From assembly GCF_002846415.1 (NCBI RefSeq), contig NZ_PJMX01000001.1:7254001-7318000 (forward strand): a DNA stretch of 64,000 bases, in the 5' to 3' direction. The stretch comes from Streptomyces sp. TLI_146 (GTDB lineage: Bacteria > Actinomycetota > Actinomycetes > Streptomycetales > Streptomycetaceae). Within the stretch, counting starts at the first letter, position 1. Each line of letters opens with the position of its first letter. Position numbers and translations under genes: made by a program. Below the pieces are notes generated by a model. The model saw only the letters and a program-made list of their open reading frames with translations, searched no databases and had not been told where the DNA came from. Positions 35,790-43,480 of the stretch are shown here, piece by piece.

Positions 35790-36373
35790 GAGCCGTGTTT
35801 CCTCGACAGCTGAACCGGACCGTGGCGCGCCTCGCGCTGCTCGCCGCCGTCGGCCTGCCGACCGCCGCGTGCGGATCCTCGGCGCAGCCGCCGCCGGAGG
35901 TGGACTGGGCGGGCGGAGTCTGCGCGCACCTGGCGGACAGCGGGGCCGGGCTCGCGGTGCCCACGGTCGACCAGGCGCAGCCGGTGCGGGCCAAGGGGCA
36001 GATGGTCTCCTTCCTCACCGCGCTCTCCGAGCGGCTGGGGGCGCTGCGCGCGGACATGCGCAAGGACGGGGCGCCGCCCGTCGACGGCGGCGCGGCCGCC
36101 TTCGACACGGCCCTCGCCCATCTGGACCGGGCCCGTACGGCGGTGGGCGACGCGGTCGCCACGCTCTCCAGGGCCCAGGTCACCGACCAGAAGTCGCTGA
36201 AGTCGGCGCTGGACGCGGCAGGTTCGTCCCTGAAGGCGGTGAGCGCGTACAAGGGGCCTGCCGACGACCTGCGCGCGGACCCGAAGCTGCGGAAGGCGTT
36301 CGACGACAACCCGGAGTGCGCCGCGGCCGTCGACGCGGCCAGGGGCGGGCAGGAGCAGGGCGATGGATCCTGA
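35786..36373 (+). CDS. Putative lipoprotein of the mce operon
   Basis: 195 residues from GTG 35786 (GTGA overlap). The signal peptide ends GLPTAAC, a plausible lipobox with Cys as first mature residue, followed by GSSAQPPPEVDWAGGVCAHL. The mature part is helical with a second pair of Cys near each end (GGVCAHL and NPECAAAV) that could form a disulfide. Probably surface-anchored; it may supply the lipoprotein missing at MceE, which is inference. Confidence 0.75.
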   Translation: MRAVFPRQLNRTVARLALLAAVGLPTAACGSSAQPPPEVDWAGGVCAHLADSGAGLAVPTVDQAQPVRAKGQMVSFLTALSERLGALRADMRKDGAPPVDGGAAAFDTALAHLDRARTAVGDAVATLSRAQVTDQKSLKSALDAAGSSLKAVSAYKGPADDLRADPKLRKAFDDNPECAAAVDAARGGQEQGDGS

Positions 36374-37049
36374 ACCCGACCGCCCAGACCGCGCAGACCG
36401 CCCCGAGAGCCCCGAGAGCCTGCGGGAGCTGTCGCGCGGGCAGCGGCTGACCGTCGTCGCCGCCGCGATCGCCGTCGCCGTCGGCCTGCTCGTCCACACC
36501 GGCGCGACCTTCCTGCACCTCGCCCCGCGCAACGCGGCCACCGATGCCATCGGCGACACCGTCAACTCCTATATGGCGCCCGAGTTCACGCAGAGCTGGC
36601 AGCTCTTCGCGCCCGACATCACCCGGACCACGACGGCGGTCGCCGCCCGCGTCGACCTGCGCGCGGCGGACGGGACGACCCGCACCGGCCCCTGGCGCGA
36701 CCTGACCGCCCAGGACCTGGCCGAGCTGCGCGGCAACCCGCTGCCGAGCCGGATCCGCCAGCAACTCGCCACCGCCTGGAGCACGATGCTCGCCTCGCAC
36801 GACGCCCAACAGCGGCCCGTGGGTGCCGTCGGCCTCGACAGCGAGCAGTACCTCAAGCGCCTCGCCCTGTCCCGGATGCCCGCGACCCCGCGCGGCGCGC
36901 GCATCGAACGGATCCAGTTCCGCTCCACCGACACCACCGTCCCGCCCCCGCCGTGGAAGACGGGCGCCACCCGCACCGCCCCGGTGGTGCGCGTCTACCC
37001 GTGGTGGCCGGTGGGCACCGACGACCTCGCTCGGGGGAGTACGTCATGA
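36363..37049 (+). CDS. DUF5819 membrane protein, SdpA-like
   Basis: 228 residues from ATG 36363, overlapping the lipoprotein gene by 11 bases. One N-terminal span (LTVVAAAIAVAVGLLVHTG) and an extracytoplasmic domain with MAPEFTQSWQLFAPDI, the hallmark of DUF5819/SdpA-type proteins, and RIERIQFRSTDTTVPPPPW. In Bacillus, SdpA works with the membrane protein SdpB to process the SdpC toxin. The next gene is the SdpB-type HTTM partner, so the pair is kept. No SdpC-like precursor was seen. Confidence 0.8.
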   Translation: MDPEPDRPDRADRPESPESLRELSRGQRLTVVAAAIAVAVGLLVHTGATFLHLAPRNAATDAIGDTVNSYMAPEFTQSWQLFAPDITRTTTAVAARVDLRAADGTTRTGPWRDLTAQDLAELRGNPLPSRIRQQLATAWSTMLASHDAQQRPVGAVGLDSEQYLKRLALSRMPATPRGARIERIQFRSTDTTVPPPPWKTGATRTAPVVRVYPWWPVGTDDLARGSTS

Positions 37050-38302
37050 AGCCACGACCAGCCGGTGGGGGAGCGCTGGACCGGGCCCTCGGGCGGGCGT
37101 GCGACGCGCGCGTGTGGGCCCATCAGAGCGCGGCCGTACGGATCGGCATGGCCGGGGTGTGGCTGCTGCTCCTCGTCCACGAGTTCCCGCGGCGCGAGCG
37201 GATCTGGGGGCCGGACGCCCCGTGGAGCTGGCGGCTGGCGGAGCACTCGCTCGACCGCAGCCATGCGTTCAGCGTGCTGCGCTGGTCCGGCGGCGAGCTG
37301 TGGTTCGAGGTCTTCTACGTGCTGTCGGCGGCCGTCGCCGTGGCGCTCCTGCTCGGCTGGCGCACCCGGACGGCCTCCCTGCTGTTCCTCATCAGCGTGC
37401 TCTCCCTCGACCACCGCAACGAGAACGTGCTCAACGCGGGCGACACCATCTTCCGCATCACCGCCGTCTACCTCGTCTTCACCCGGTGCGCCCAGGTGTG
37501 GTCGCTGGACGCCCGTCGGCGCGGGCGCGCCCCGGACACGGGCGACCGCACGGGCGTGGTGCTGTGGTCCGCGTGCGGCCTGGTCCTCGCCTGGGCGACG
37601 CTCCTCGCGCTGCTCACCGGCGGCTGGGCGCTGCTGCTGTGGGGCTGCTGGGCGGGCCAGGCGGCGTGGCGCGGGGTGCGCGGCCGACCGGGCGTGCGCC
37701 GGACCCTGGAGCTGATCGGCCATCTGCTGCACAACGGGGCGGTGGCGATGATGATGATCCAGCTGTGCCTGCTGTACGGGTCGGCCGGCTGGTACAAGAT
37801 CCAGGGCGCGCCCTGGCAGGACGGCACCGCCGTGTACTGGTCCGCCGGGCTCGACTGGCTGGAACCGTACCCCGCGCTCTCGCACGCCCTCTCCTCGCAC
37901 GCGCTGACCGTCCTGGCGCTCACGTACGGAACCGTGCTGGTCCAGGTCGCGTTCCCGTTCAGCCTCCTCGACCGGCGGGTCAAGAACGTCCTGCTCGCGC
38001 TGCTGTTCGCCGAGCACATCGGCATCGGGCTGCTGCTCGGGCTGCCGTACTTCTCGCTCTCGATGATCGTGGCCGATCTGGTGTTCCTGCCGACCGGGTT
38101 CCTGGTGTGGGTGGGGGAGCGGGTCGCCGGGCTTTGGCGGCGCCTGGCCGGTGGGGCGGGTGCCCTTGGGGAGCGCGGTGGACGACCGGCCCCCGACGCC
38201 CGGGGCGCGGAGGCCGGTACGGCGGCCCGCTCGGAGGAGCACACGGAGGAACCCTCGGAGGAAGGGGAAGGGGTCACCCCTTCTTGGCGAGCGTCATGTT
38301 GA
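37046..38302 (+). CDS. HTTM-domain membrane protein, SdpB-like
   Basis: 418 residues from ATG 37046 (ATGA overlap with the DUF5819 gene). Eight or so membrane spans with HTTM-family features: VRIGMAGVWLLLL, VLRWSGGELWFEVFYVLSA, SLDHRNENVLNAGDTIFRI and GSAGWYKIQGAPWQDGTAVYW. HTTM proteins are related to vitamin K-dependent gamma-carboxylase and include SdpB. Likely chemistry is modification of a secreted peptide or a lipid; substrate unknown. A Glu-rich cytoplasmic tail runs into the convergent gene, overlapping it by 29 bases. Last gene of the mce operon. Confidence 0.85.
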   Translation: MKPRPAGGGALDRALGRACDARVWAHQSAAVRIGMAGVWLLLLVHEFPRRERIWGPDAPWSWRLAEHSLDRSHAFSVLRWSGGELWFEVFYVLSAAVAVALLLGWRTRTASLLFLISVLSLDHRNENVLNAGDTIFRITAVYLVFTRCAQVWSLDARRRGRAPDTGDRTGVVLWSACGLVLAWATLLALLTGGWALLLWGCWAGQAAWRGVRGRPGVRRTLELIGHLLHNGAVAMMMIQLCLLYGSAGWYKIQGAPWQDGTAVYWSAGLDWLEPYPALSHALSSHALTVLALTYGTVLVQVAFPFSLLDRRVKNVLLALLFAEHIGIGLLLGLPYFSLSMIVADLVFLPTGFLVWVGERVAGLWRRLAGGAGALGERGGRPAPDARGAEAGTAARSEEHTEEPSEEGEGVTPSWRASC

Positions 38303-39623
38303 TCGTGTTCCCCGGGCCCGAGGTGAAGGCGCTGAGGATGTCGTTGAACGCGCCGCAGCTCTTGAGCGGCGGCAGGGTGTACGTGCCCTTGAGCTTGCCG
38401 CCGCCGAGCGGGTCGAACCTGCCGTCCGACGCCAGGTTGACGTCGGCGGGCGTGCCGGTCTTGCAGTCCGTGCCGCCGCCCAGCGGGATGCCGAAGACGG
38501 CGATCTCGGGGAGCTTCACGTACATGCTGGACTTGGTGGTGAGGTCACCGGCCGTGTTGAGGGTGCCGTTGGTCCGGCCCACCTGCTGGAACTCGATCTT
38601 CGCGGTCGCGGGGAGGAAACCGAGGATCGAGAACTTGCCCGAAGTCGGGTTCAGCGTCAGATCGGCGTTGTACGTGCCCGAGGCGAGGTCGAAGTCGGCC
38701 TCGATGCCACCGGCCAACGCGGCGGTCCCGTTCGCGGCCTTGATGACCGAGCTTCCGGTGAGGCCGTAGCTCAGGTGGATGGGCGGGTTGGGGTTGGTGG
38801 GGTTGGTCGGACTAGTGGGATCGGTCGGACTGGTGGGGGTCGTGGGGCTAGTTGGGTTGGTCGGGTTCGTTGGGTTCGTTGGATTGGTGGGGTTGGTCGG
38901 GTTCGTGGGGCTGGTTGGGTTCGTCGGGCTCGTGGGGTTGGTCGGGTTGGTGGGATTGGTTGGGTTGGTCGGGTTCGTGGGGTCGTTGTCCACGACCTTG
39001 AAGCGGTGCAGGGTCTTGTCCGTCGACGTCAGCGTGCACGCGGCGTCGAACGTGTCCTTGCCCGTGACGAGTTGAACCGGCTTGCCGTTGGCGTCCCGCG
39101 CGATCATGTCGTGCAGCGAGATGTTGTTGACGTCGATGCTGCCGTCGCCGGTCTTGTCGAAGGTCAGCGAGGGCGCGTTGCCCTTGGCGACGACGGTGAA
39201 GTCGGCGGGCGGGCTCGGGATGTTGCCCTTGGCCACGTCGTTCTCCACCTTGATCCCGGAGAGCGGCCCGGACGGGGTGTTCACCGTGACGTCGGCGGTG
39301 GCCTTGCCCTCCAGGGTCTTGGCACCGACCAGCCCCAGGCCCTGCGCGGCCCGGGAGCTCACCAGCGTGTTCGCGTCGATCTCGAAGGCCGGGGTCGCCT
39401 GGCCCTTCTGGATCTCTGCCGGTATGTCGGCCGTGATCGTGATTTTGATCGGGTCGGCGTTGATCAGGGGGAACACGCAGGAGTAGTCCTGCACCAGCTT
39501 GGCCGGAACCGCCGCTGCCGTACCGACGGCGGTGACCGACACCGTGGTGGTGACCACACCGATGGCGGCGGTCACGGCCAGGGTGGACAGCGCCCCCTTG
39601 GTCCGCTTTCTCTGAATTCCCAT
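38274..39623 (-). CDS. Secreted DUF6801-like protein with Asn-Pro-Thr repeat linker and Mce-linked C-terminal domain
   Basis: 449 residues from ATG 39623 behind GAGAGGCAGCTC. Signal peptide (TLAVTAAIGVVTTTVSVTAVGTAAA), then a DUF6801-like beta domain at about 30-205 (YSCVFPLINADPIKITITADI to DAACTLTSTD). A linker of about 65 residues consists of NPT/SPT/TPT/DPT triplets. The C-terminal domain has IPLGGGTDCKT, LPPLKSCG and FTSGPGNTINM, matching the C-terminal domain of the mce-operon protein at 22289. A lipid-handling or surface role alongside the Mce system is inferred. Confidence 0.82.
   Translation of the reverse strand: MGIQRKRTKGALSTLAVTAAIGVVTTTVSVTAVGTAAAVPAKLVQDYSCVFPLINADPIKITITADIPAEIQKGQATPAFEIDANTLVSSRAAQGLGLVGAKTLEGKATADVTVNTPSGPLSGIKVENDVAKGNIPSPPADFTVVAKGNAPSLTFDKTGDGSIDVNNISLHDMIARDANGKPVQLVTGKDTFDAACTLTSTDKTLHRFKVVDNDPTNPTNPTNPTNPTNPTSPTNPTSPTNPTNPTNPTNPTNPTNPTSPTTPTSPTDPTSPTNPTNPNPPIHLSYGLTGSSVIKAANGTAALAGGIEADFDLASGTYNADLTLNPTSGKFSILGFLPATAKIEFQQVGRTNGTLNTAGDLTTKSSMYVKLPEIAVFGIPLGGGTDCKTGTPADVNLASDGRFDPLGGGKLKGTYTLPPLKSCGAFNDILSAFTSGPGNTINMTLAKKG
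38780..38992. repeat. 9-bp tandem repeat array encoding the NPT linker
   Basis: About 23 degenerate copies of a nine-base unit (coding sense AACCCNACN) encode (N/S/T/D)PT triplets in the leftward gene. The array is the kind that changes length by slippage, so the linker probably varies between strains. Confidence 0.8.
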
Positions 39624-39666
39624 GAGCTGCCTCTCGAAGTGGTGAAACCATCGTGTTGCGGATCGG

Positions 39667-39695
39667 AAACTACTGAGCGGTAAGGTGCGGGTCAA
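39667..39695 (-). promoter_or_regulatory. Promoter TTGACC-N17-TAGTTT for the 38274-39623 gene
   Basis: On the minus strand TTGACC (39695-39690) and TAGTTT (39672-39667) are 17 bases apart. The predicted transcript start lies about 37 bases before ATG 39623. Confidence 0.65.
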
Positions 39696-39839
39696 GGTTA
39701 AATTCAGTACCGAACAAACCGGGAATTGCGAATTGGCACACCTTGATGAATCGGGCGGTCTTTTTTCGTCGTCCCGTGCGCATTCCGTACGCCTTGGGGA
39801 GGTGATTCGGACGTACTGGCGGCGGGCGTGAAATGGCTG

Positions 39840-39868
39840 TTGACCGCCCTCTGTGGCCTCACTACTTT
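39840..39868 (+). promoter_or_regulatory. Promoter TTGACC-N17-TACTTT for the LAXTG protein gene
   Basis: TTGACC (39840-39845) and TACTTT (39863-39868) are 17 bases apart, the same layout as the promoters of the two other DUF6801 genes. Transcription would begin near 39875, so the ATG at 39878 is the likely start and the mRNA would be nearly leaderless. This excludes the longer frame from 39833. Confidence 0.6.
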
Positions 39869-39877
39869 CCTTGGGGT

Positions 39878-40912
39878 ATGGGAGTTCCTAAAAGCAGAAC
39901 CAGGGTGAAATGCGCGCTCGGCGGCTCGGCCGCTCTCGCGCTGGCGGGCGGCGCGCTCCTCTCGTGCGGGGTCGGCAGCGCGGCCGCCGTGGAGGCCCGG
40001 CTTTCACAGACGTACGAGTGCAAGTTCCCGCTGATCGGGGCGGATCCGCTGAAGGTGGCAATCACCGCCGAACTGCCCGCCTCGGTTCCCGTGAACACCC
40101 AGACGGGCGCGATACGGATCGACGCGCTCTCCACGGTGAGCGCGCGGGCGGCGCAGGGGCTCGGGCTGGTGGGCGCGAAGAGCGTGGAGGGGATAGCCTC
40201 GGCGAGCGCCACCGTGAACCTGCCGGGCGGCGATCAGCTCGACGTGGGCCTCGATACCACCGTGGCGAAGGCCGAAGTACCCAGTCCGGCCAGGGATTTC
40301 GACGTCAAGGCGGCCGGCGCGGCCCCTTCGCTCTCCTTCCGCAGGCCCGGCTCGGCCACCATCGACGTCAACGCCCTCACGCTGAAGCTGACGGCCCGGG
40401 ACGGAGCGGGCAAGGTCGTCCAACTGCCGCCCTACGGCGACGTGTTCGAGGCACCTTGCACGCTCAAGCCCGCCGACCAGAACAAGACACTCCACCGGTT
40501 CACCATCACCGGCGCCGACCCCACGGGCGCGACCCCCACCGCCCCGACCCCCTCCGGCCCCACCCCGACGGCCTCCGCGACGGCCGGTCCGGGGCCGACG
40601 GGACCGTCCCCGACCGGCCCGAGCCCGACCGGCCCCGGCGGCACCCCCGGCCCCACCGGAACCACCGTCCCCAGCCCGTCCGTCCCGCCGCCCGGGACGA
40701 CCGGCGGCACCTCGGCCGGCACCGCTGGCGGCACCGACCTGGTCACCCACGTCAACGGCCCCGGTTCCGGCGGCGGCAGCCTCGCGGGCACCGGCGCCGC
40801 CGCCGCGGGCTGGCTGCTCACCGGCGCCGGGGTGCTCGGCGCGGCGGGCATCACGGCCCTCCACTACGTGCCGCGCCGCCTGCGGGGCGAGGACGAGGAG
40901 GGGACGGCATAA
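39878..40912 (+). CDS. Sortase-anchored DUF6801-like surface protein with LAXTG signal
   Basis: 344 residues from ATG 39878; MGVPKSRTR aligns with the MGIQRKRT and MGAQQRKS starts of its paralogues. Signal peptide (AALALAGGALLSCGVGSAAA), a DUF6801-like domain at about 30-205 (YECKFPLIGADPLKVAITAEL to EAPCTLKPAD), and a Pro/Thr/Ser/Gly linker. The C-terminus has LAGTG, a hydrophobic span (AAGWLLTGAGVLGAAGITAL) and RRLRGEDEE. LAXTG is the motif of class E sortases in Streptomyces, as in chaplins. The protein is thus expected to be covalently attached to peptidoglycan. No sortase gene is in the window. Confidence 0.85.
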   Translation: MGVPKSRTRVKCALGGSAALALAGGALLSCGVGSAAAVEARLSQTYECKFPLIGADPLKVAITAELPASVPVNTQTGAIRIDALSTVSARAAQGLGLVGAKSVEGIASASATVNLPGGDQLDVGLDTTVAKAEVPSPARDFDVKAAGAAPSLSFRRPGSATIDVNALTLKLTARDGAGKVVQLPPYGDVFEAPCTLKPADQNKTLHRFTITGADPTGATPTAPTPSGPTPTASATAGPGPTGPSPTGPSPTGPGGTPGPTGTTVPSPSVPPPGTTGGTSAGTAGGTDLVTHVNGPGSGGGSLAGTGAAAAGWLLTGAGVLGAAGITALHYVPRRLRGEDEEGTA

Positions 40913-40924
40913 GAGGCTGGCACC

Positions 40925-40977
40925 GGGACCGTATGAGGCCCCAGGGACCGTATGAGGCCCCAGGGACCGTATGAGGC
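40925..40977. repeat. 19-bp tandem repeat, 2.8 copies
   Basis: The unit GGGACCGTATGAGGCCCCA occurs at 40925, 40944 and, truncated to 15 bases, at 40963. It lies between the convergent LAXTG and DUF916 genes. The region 40913-41054 contains no gene. Confidence 0.85.
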
Positions 40978-41054
40978 GACGACACCGCGCGAGCCGCACG
41001 CGTACGGCCGATTCGCGGGACGACACCGCGTCAGCCGTACACCCACGGCCGAAG

Positions 41055-42044
41055 TCACCCCCTCCGCCCCGCCGCCCGGCGCCGCAGCGCCCACCACACC
41101 ACCACCCCGGCCAGGACGAGTCCGGCGAGGGCGACGACCGTCCAGTTCACCGTGGCGTAGCCGACCTCGGCGGTCTCGACGAGGTTGCCCGCCGTGTCGC
41201 TGGCGGTCACCTCGACGTTCCCCCAGTCCACCAGCGGCGGCCCGACCCACTTCTGGGTCACCTCGACGCGCTGGCCCGGCAGCAGTTCGGCGGGCAGCCG
41301 CCGCCCCGGGGGCTCGAAGGCGGTGTGCCCGAACACTCCCTTCGCCCGCAGCGTGACCTGCGGCGAGAGCATCACATTCCCGCTGTTGACCAGCGCGTAC
41401 GAGATGGTCGCGGCGCGTTTCGCGCCCGGCACCAGCGGCGCGGTGTAGCGGAATCGCACGTCGTCGATGCGCAGCCCCTGCACACGGGCGCCGTTCACCT
41501 TCAGATAGACGCGGGCCCCGACGGCCTGCTGGACCGCGACCCCGTTGCCGTCGGCGCGGCCCAGATGGGTGTCGAGGGCGACGATCGCCCCCGGATGGTC
41601 GCCCGGCTCGGCGCCCTTGGGCACGGTGAGCGTGAACGGGACGGTGACCTCGCCGCCACCGGGAACGGTCACCTCGGTGCGGTCCAGCCGGGTCCAGGCC
41701 CCGACGCCGGTCATCCGTTCGCCCTTGTTCCGTACGGCGAAACCGCCGTCGCGCGGCGTGTTGTAGCCGTCGGTTCCGTACAGCTGGAAGGTCGTCGTCC
41801 GGGCGTCGAGGTTCTTCACGGTCACCTTGTCGCGCACGGTCGCGCCCCGGTCGGCGGTCATCCGGAAGTACGCCCGTGCCGGTGTGTCCGGCGCGCCCTG
41901 GTGCACCGGGAAGACCGACCAGCGGCCGTTGTCGGCGGCCCGAGCGAGGGGCGCGGGCAGCGCGGCGAACGCCGCGAGCAGGCCGAGGACGGCGACGGCG
42001 GCGAGGAGCGGCGCCCACCGCCGCGAAGTGCTGCGCTTGCTCAT
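41055..42044 (-). CDS. DUF916-like (WxL-interacting) membrane-anchored surface protein
   Basis: 329 residues from ATG 42044. Signal peptide (WAPLLAAVAVLGLLAAFAALPAPLARA), mature start FPVHQGAPDTPARAYFRMTADRG as in DUF916, two Ig-like beta domains (VTVKNLDARTTTFQLYGTDGYNT; PFTLTVPKGAEPGDHPGAIVAL; ISYALVNSGNVMLSPQVTL), and a C-terminal membrane span (WTVVALAGLVLAGVVVWWAL) with a short Arg tail. In Firmicutes DUF916/WIP proteins are encoded beside WxL-domain proteins and tether them to the cell surface. The neighbour upstream ends in a WxL-like domain. Confidence 0.83.
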   Translation of the reverse strand: MSKRSTSRRWAPLLAAVAVLGLLAAFAALPAPLARAADNGRWSVFPVHQGAPDTPARAYFRMTADRGATVRDKVTVKNLDARTTTFQLYGTDGYNTPRDGGFAVRNKGERMTGVGAWTRLDRTEVTVPGGGEVTVPFTLTVPKGAEPGDHPGAIVALDTHLGRADGNGVAVQQAVGARVYLKVNGARVQGLRIDDVRFRYTAPLVPGAKRAATISYALVNSGNVMLSPQVTLRAKGVFGHTAFEPPGRRLPAELLPGQRVEVTQKWVGPPLVDWGNVEVTASDTAGNLVETAEVGYATVNWTVVALAGLVLAGVVVWWALRRRAAGRRG

Positions 42045-42120
42045 ACGGGTTCCCCCTGGGAGCTCGTGGGGACGGAAGCGGGCCGGTCGCGGGGTGCGAC
42101 CGGCCCGGGGGAGGCGCGAC

Positions 42121-43371
42121 TCACGTCAGGGTGAGGGTGAGCACGGCCTTGTAGTCGCCCGCGGCTGCCGTCGCGGGGATGGCGAGGGAGAGCGCGCTGT
42201 CCACGGCGAACTGACCGCCGGTGGCAGCCGCGTCGGGCGCCCCGGCCAGGGTGGCGCCGACGGTTCCGACGGGGCCCTCGGTCCCTGGCACGCAGTTGCT
42301 CTTGGAGCCCGGGGACGTCGTGCACGCGGGCTTCCAGCTGAGCTTGTCCGCGCCGATCGCACCGGCCGTACCGGTGAAGTCGGTGACCTTGCCGGTCAGC
42401 GACCAGCCGGTGACGCCGTTGCGGGCGTCCTTGACGGTGACGGTCTGGAGGCTGCCGCTGGAGACGCCGCCCACGCCCTGGTTCACGGCGGAGAGAGGCA
42501 CGCTGTCACCGGGCTGGCTCATGGAGAGCGTCCCGGCCGCGGCCTTCACCTGGGTGCTCAGGTTCTGCTGAGCGGTGGAGCCGGAGGGGGCTGTGGGGTT
42601 GGTGGGGTCAGTCGGGTTGGTGGGGTTCGTTGGATTGGTGGGGTTGGTCGGGTTCGTAGGGTTGGTCGGGTCGGTTGGGTTCGTCGGGTTCGTTGGGTTG
42701 GTGGGATTCGTAGGGTTCGTGGGGTTCGTGGGGTTCTTCGGCACGATCTTGAAGCTCGCGAGGACCTTGTCCGTCGACTTCAGCGTGCACGGGGCGTCGA
42801 ACGTGTCCTTGCCCGTGACCAGCTGGATCGGCTTGCCGTTGGCGTCGCGCACGATCATGTCGTGCAGACCGATCCCGTTCACCTCGATACGTGCGTCGCC
42901 CGCCGTATTGAAGGTGAGCGAAGGCGCGTTGCCCTTGGCGACGACGGTGAAGTCGGCGGGCGGGCTGGGGATGTTGGTCTTCTCGACCGTGTTCTCGACG
43001 CCGATTCCGGAGAGCGGCCCGTCCGGTGTGTATACCGTCACGGTCGCCGTCGCCTTGCCCTCCAGCGTCTTGCCGCCGACGAGCCCGAGCCCCTGTGCCG
43101 CCCGTGAACTCACCTTCGTGGCCGTGTTGACCGCGAAGGCGGGCGACGCCGTGCCCACTTCGACCTCGGTCGGAATCTCGGCGGTGATGGTCGCCTCGAT
43201 CGGGTCGCTGCCGATCAACGGGAATACGCAGTCGTACTGCTGGACGAGCTTTGCCGGGGCCGCCTGCGCGGTCCCGGCGCCCGCGAATCCGAGCAGCCCC
43301 GCGACGACACCGCCGGCGGCGGCGACGGCCAGGGCGGATCTCGTCCCGGACTTTCTCTGCTGAGCTCCCAT
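42121..43371 (-). CDS. Secreted DUF6801-like protein with NPT linker and C-terminal WxL-like domain
   Basis: 416 residues from ATG 43371. Signal peptide (LAVAAAGGVVAGLLGFAGAGTAQA), DUF6801-like domain at about 37-205 (YDCVFPLIGSDPIEATITAEI to DAPCTLKSTD), a linker of about 48 residues of NPT/DPT triplets, and a beta-rich C-terminal domain at about 270-416. That domain carries the two landmarks of WxL domains: GWSLTGKVTDF (Trp-x-Leu) and a final YKAVLTLTLT matching the distal YxxxLTxxL motif. The DUF916 gene lies 76 bases downstream on the same strand. WxL proteins bind the cell wall non-covalently. The pairing is unusual for actinobacteria as far as I know. Confidence 0.82.
   Translation of the reverse strand: MGAQQRKSGTRSALAVAAAGGVVAGLLGFAGAGTAQAAPAKLVQQYDCVFPLIGSDPIEATITAEIPTEVEVGTASPAFAVNTATKVSSRAAQGLGLVGGKTLEGKATATVTVYTPDGPLSGIGVENTVEKTNIPSPPADFTVVAKGNAPSLTFNTAGDARIEVNGIGLHDMIVRDANGKPIQLVTGKDTFDAPCTLKSTDKVLASFKIVPKNPTNPTNPTNPTNPTNPTNPTDPTNPTNPTNPTNPTNPTNPTDPTNPTAPSGSTAQQNLSTQVKAAAGTLSMSQPGDSVPLSAVNQGVGGVSSGSLQTVTVKDARNGVTGWSLTGKVTDFTGTAGAIGADKLSWKPACTTSPGSKSNCVPGTEGPVGTVGATLAGAPDAAATGGQFAVDSALSLAIPATAAAGDYKAVLTLTLT
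42598..42740. repeat. Second NPT-coding tandem repeat array
   Basis: About 16 copies of the same nine-base unit (coding sense AACCCNACN) encode NPT/DPT triplets in the 42121-43371 gene. The unit matches that of the 38780-38992 array, so the two genes probably share descent or exchange sequence by recombination. Confidence 0.8.
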
Positions 43372-43480
43372 GAGCTACCTCTTGTGTGTTGTACGGACAG
43401 TGCGGAACTGGCGCGAACACTCGCCCGTGAAAGGGCGTGAGGCTAGGTGAAGGGCGGAAAGTTCCGCGTTTCGGATGCGT

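Noticed and set aside
38780..38992. CRISPR array
   Set aside because: The repeats are contiguous nine-base coding units without spacers, and no cas genes are present.
39833..39877. Longer start of the LAXTG protein at ATG 39833
   Set aside because: The segment contains the TTGACC-N17-TACTTT promoter, and paralogues start at the residue aligned with ATG 39878.
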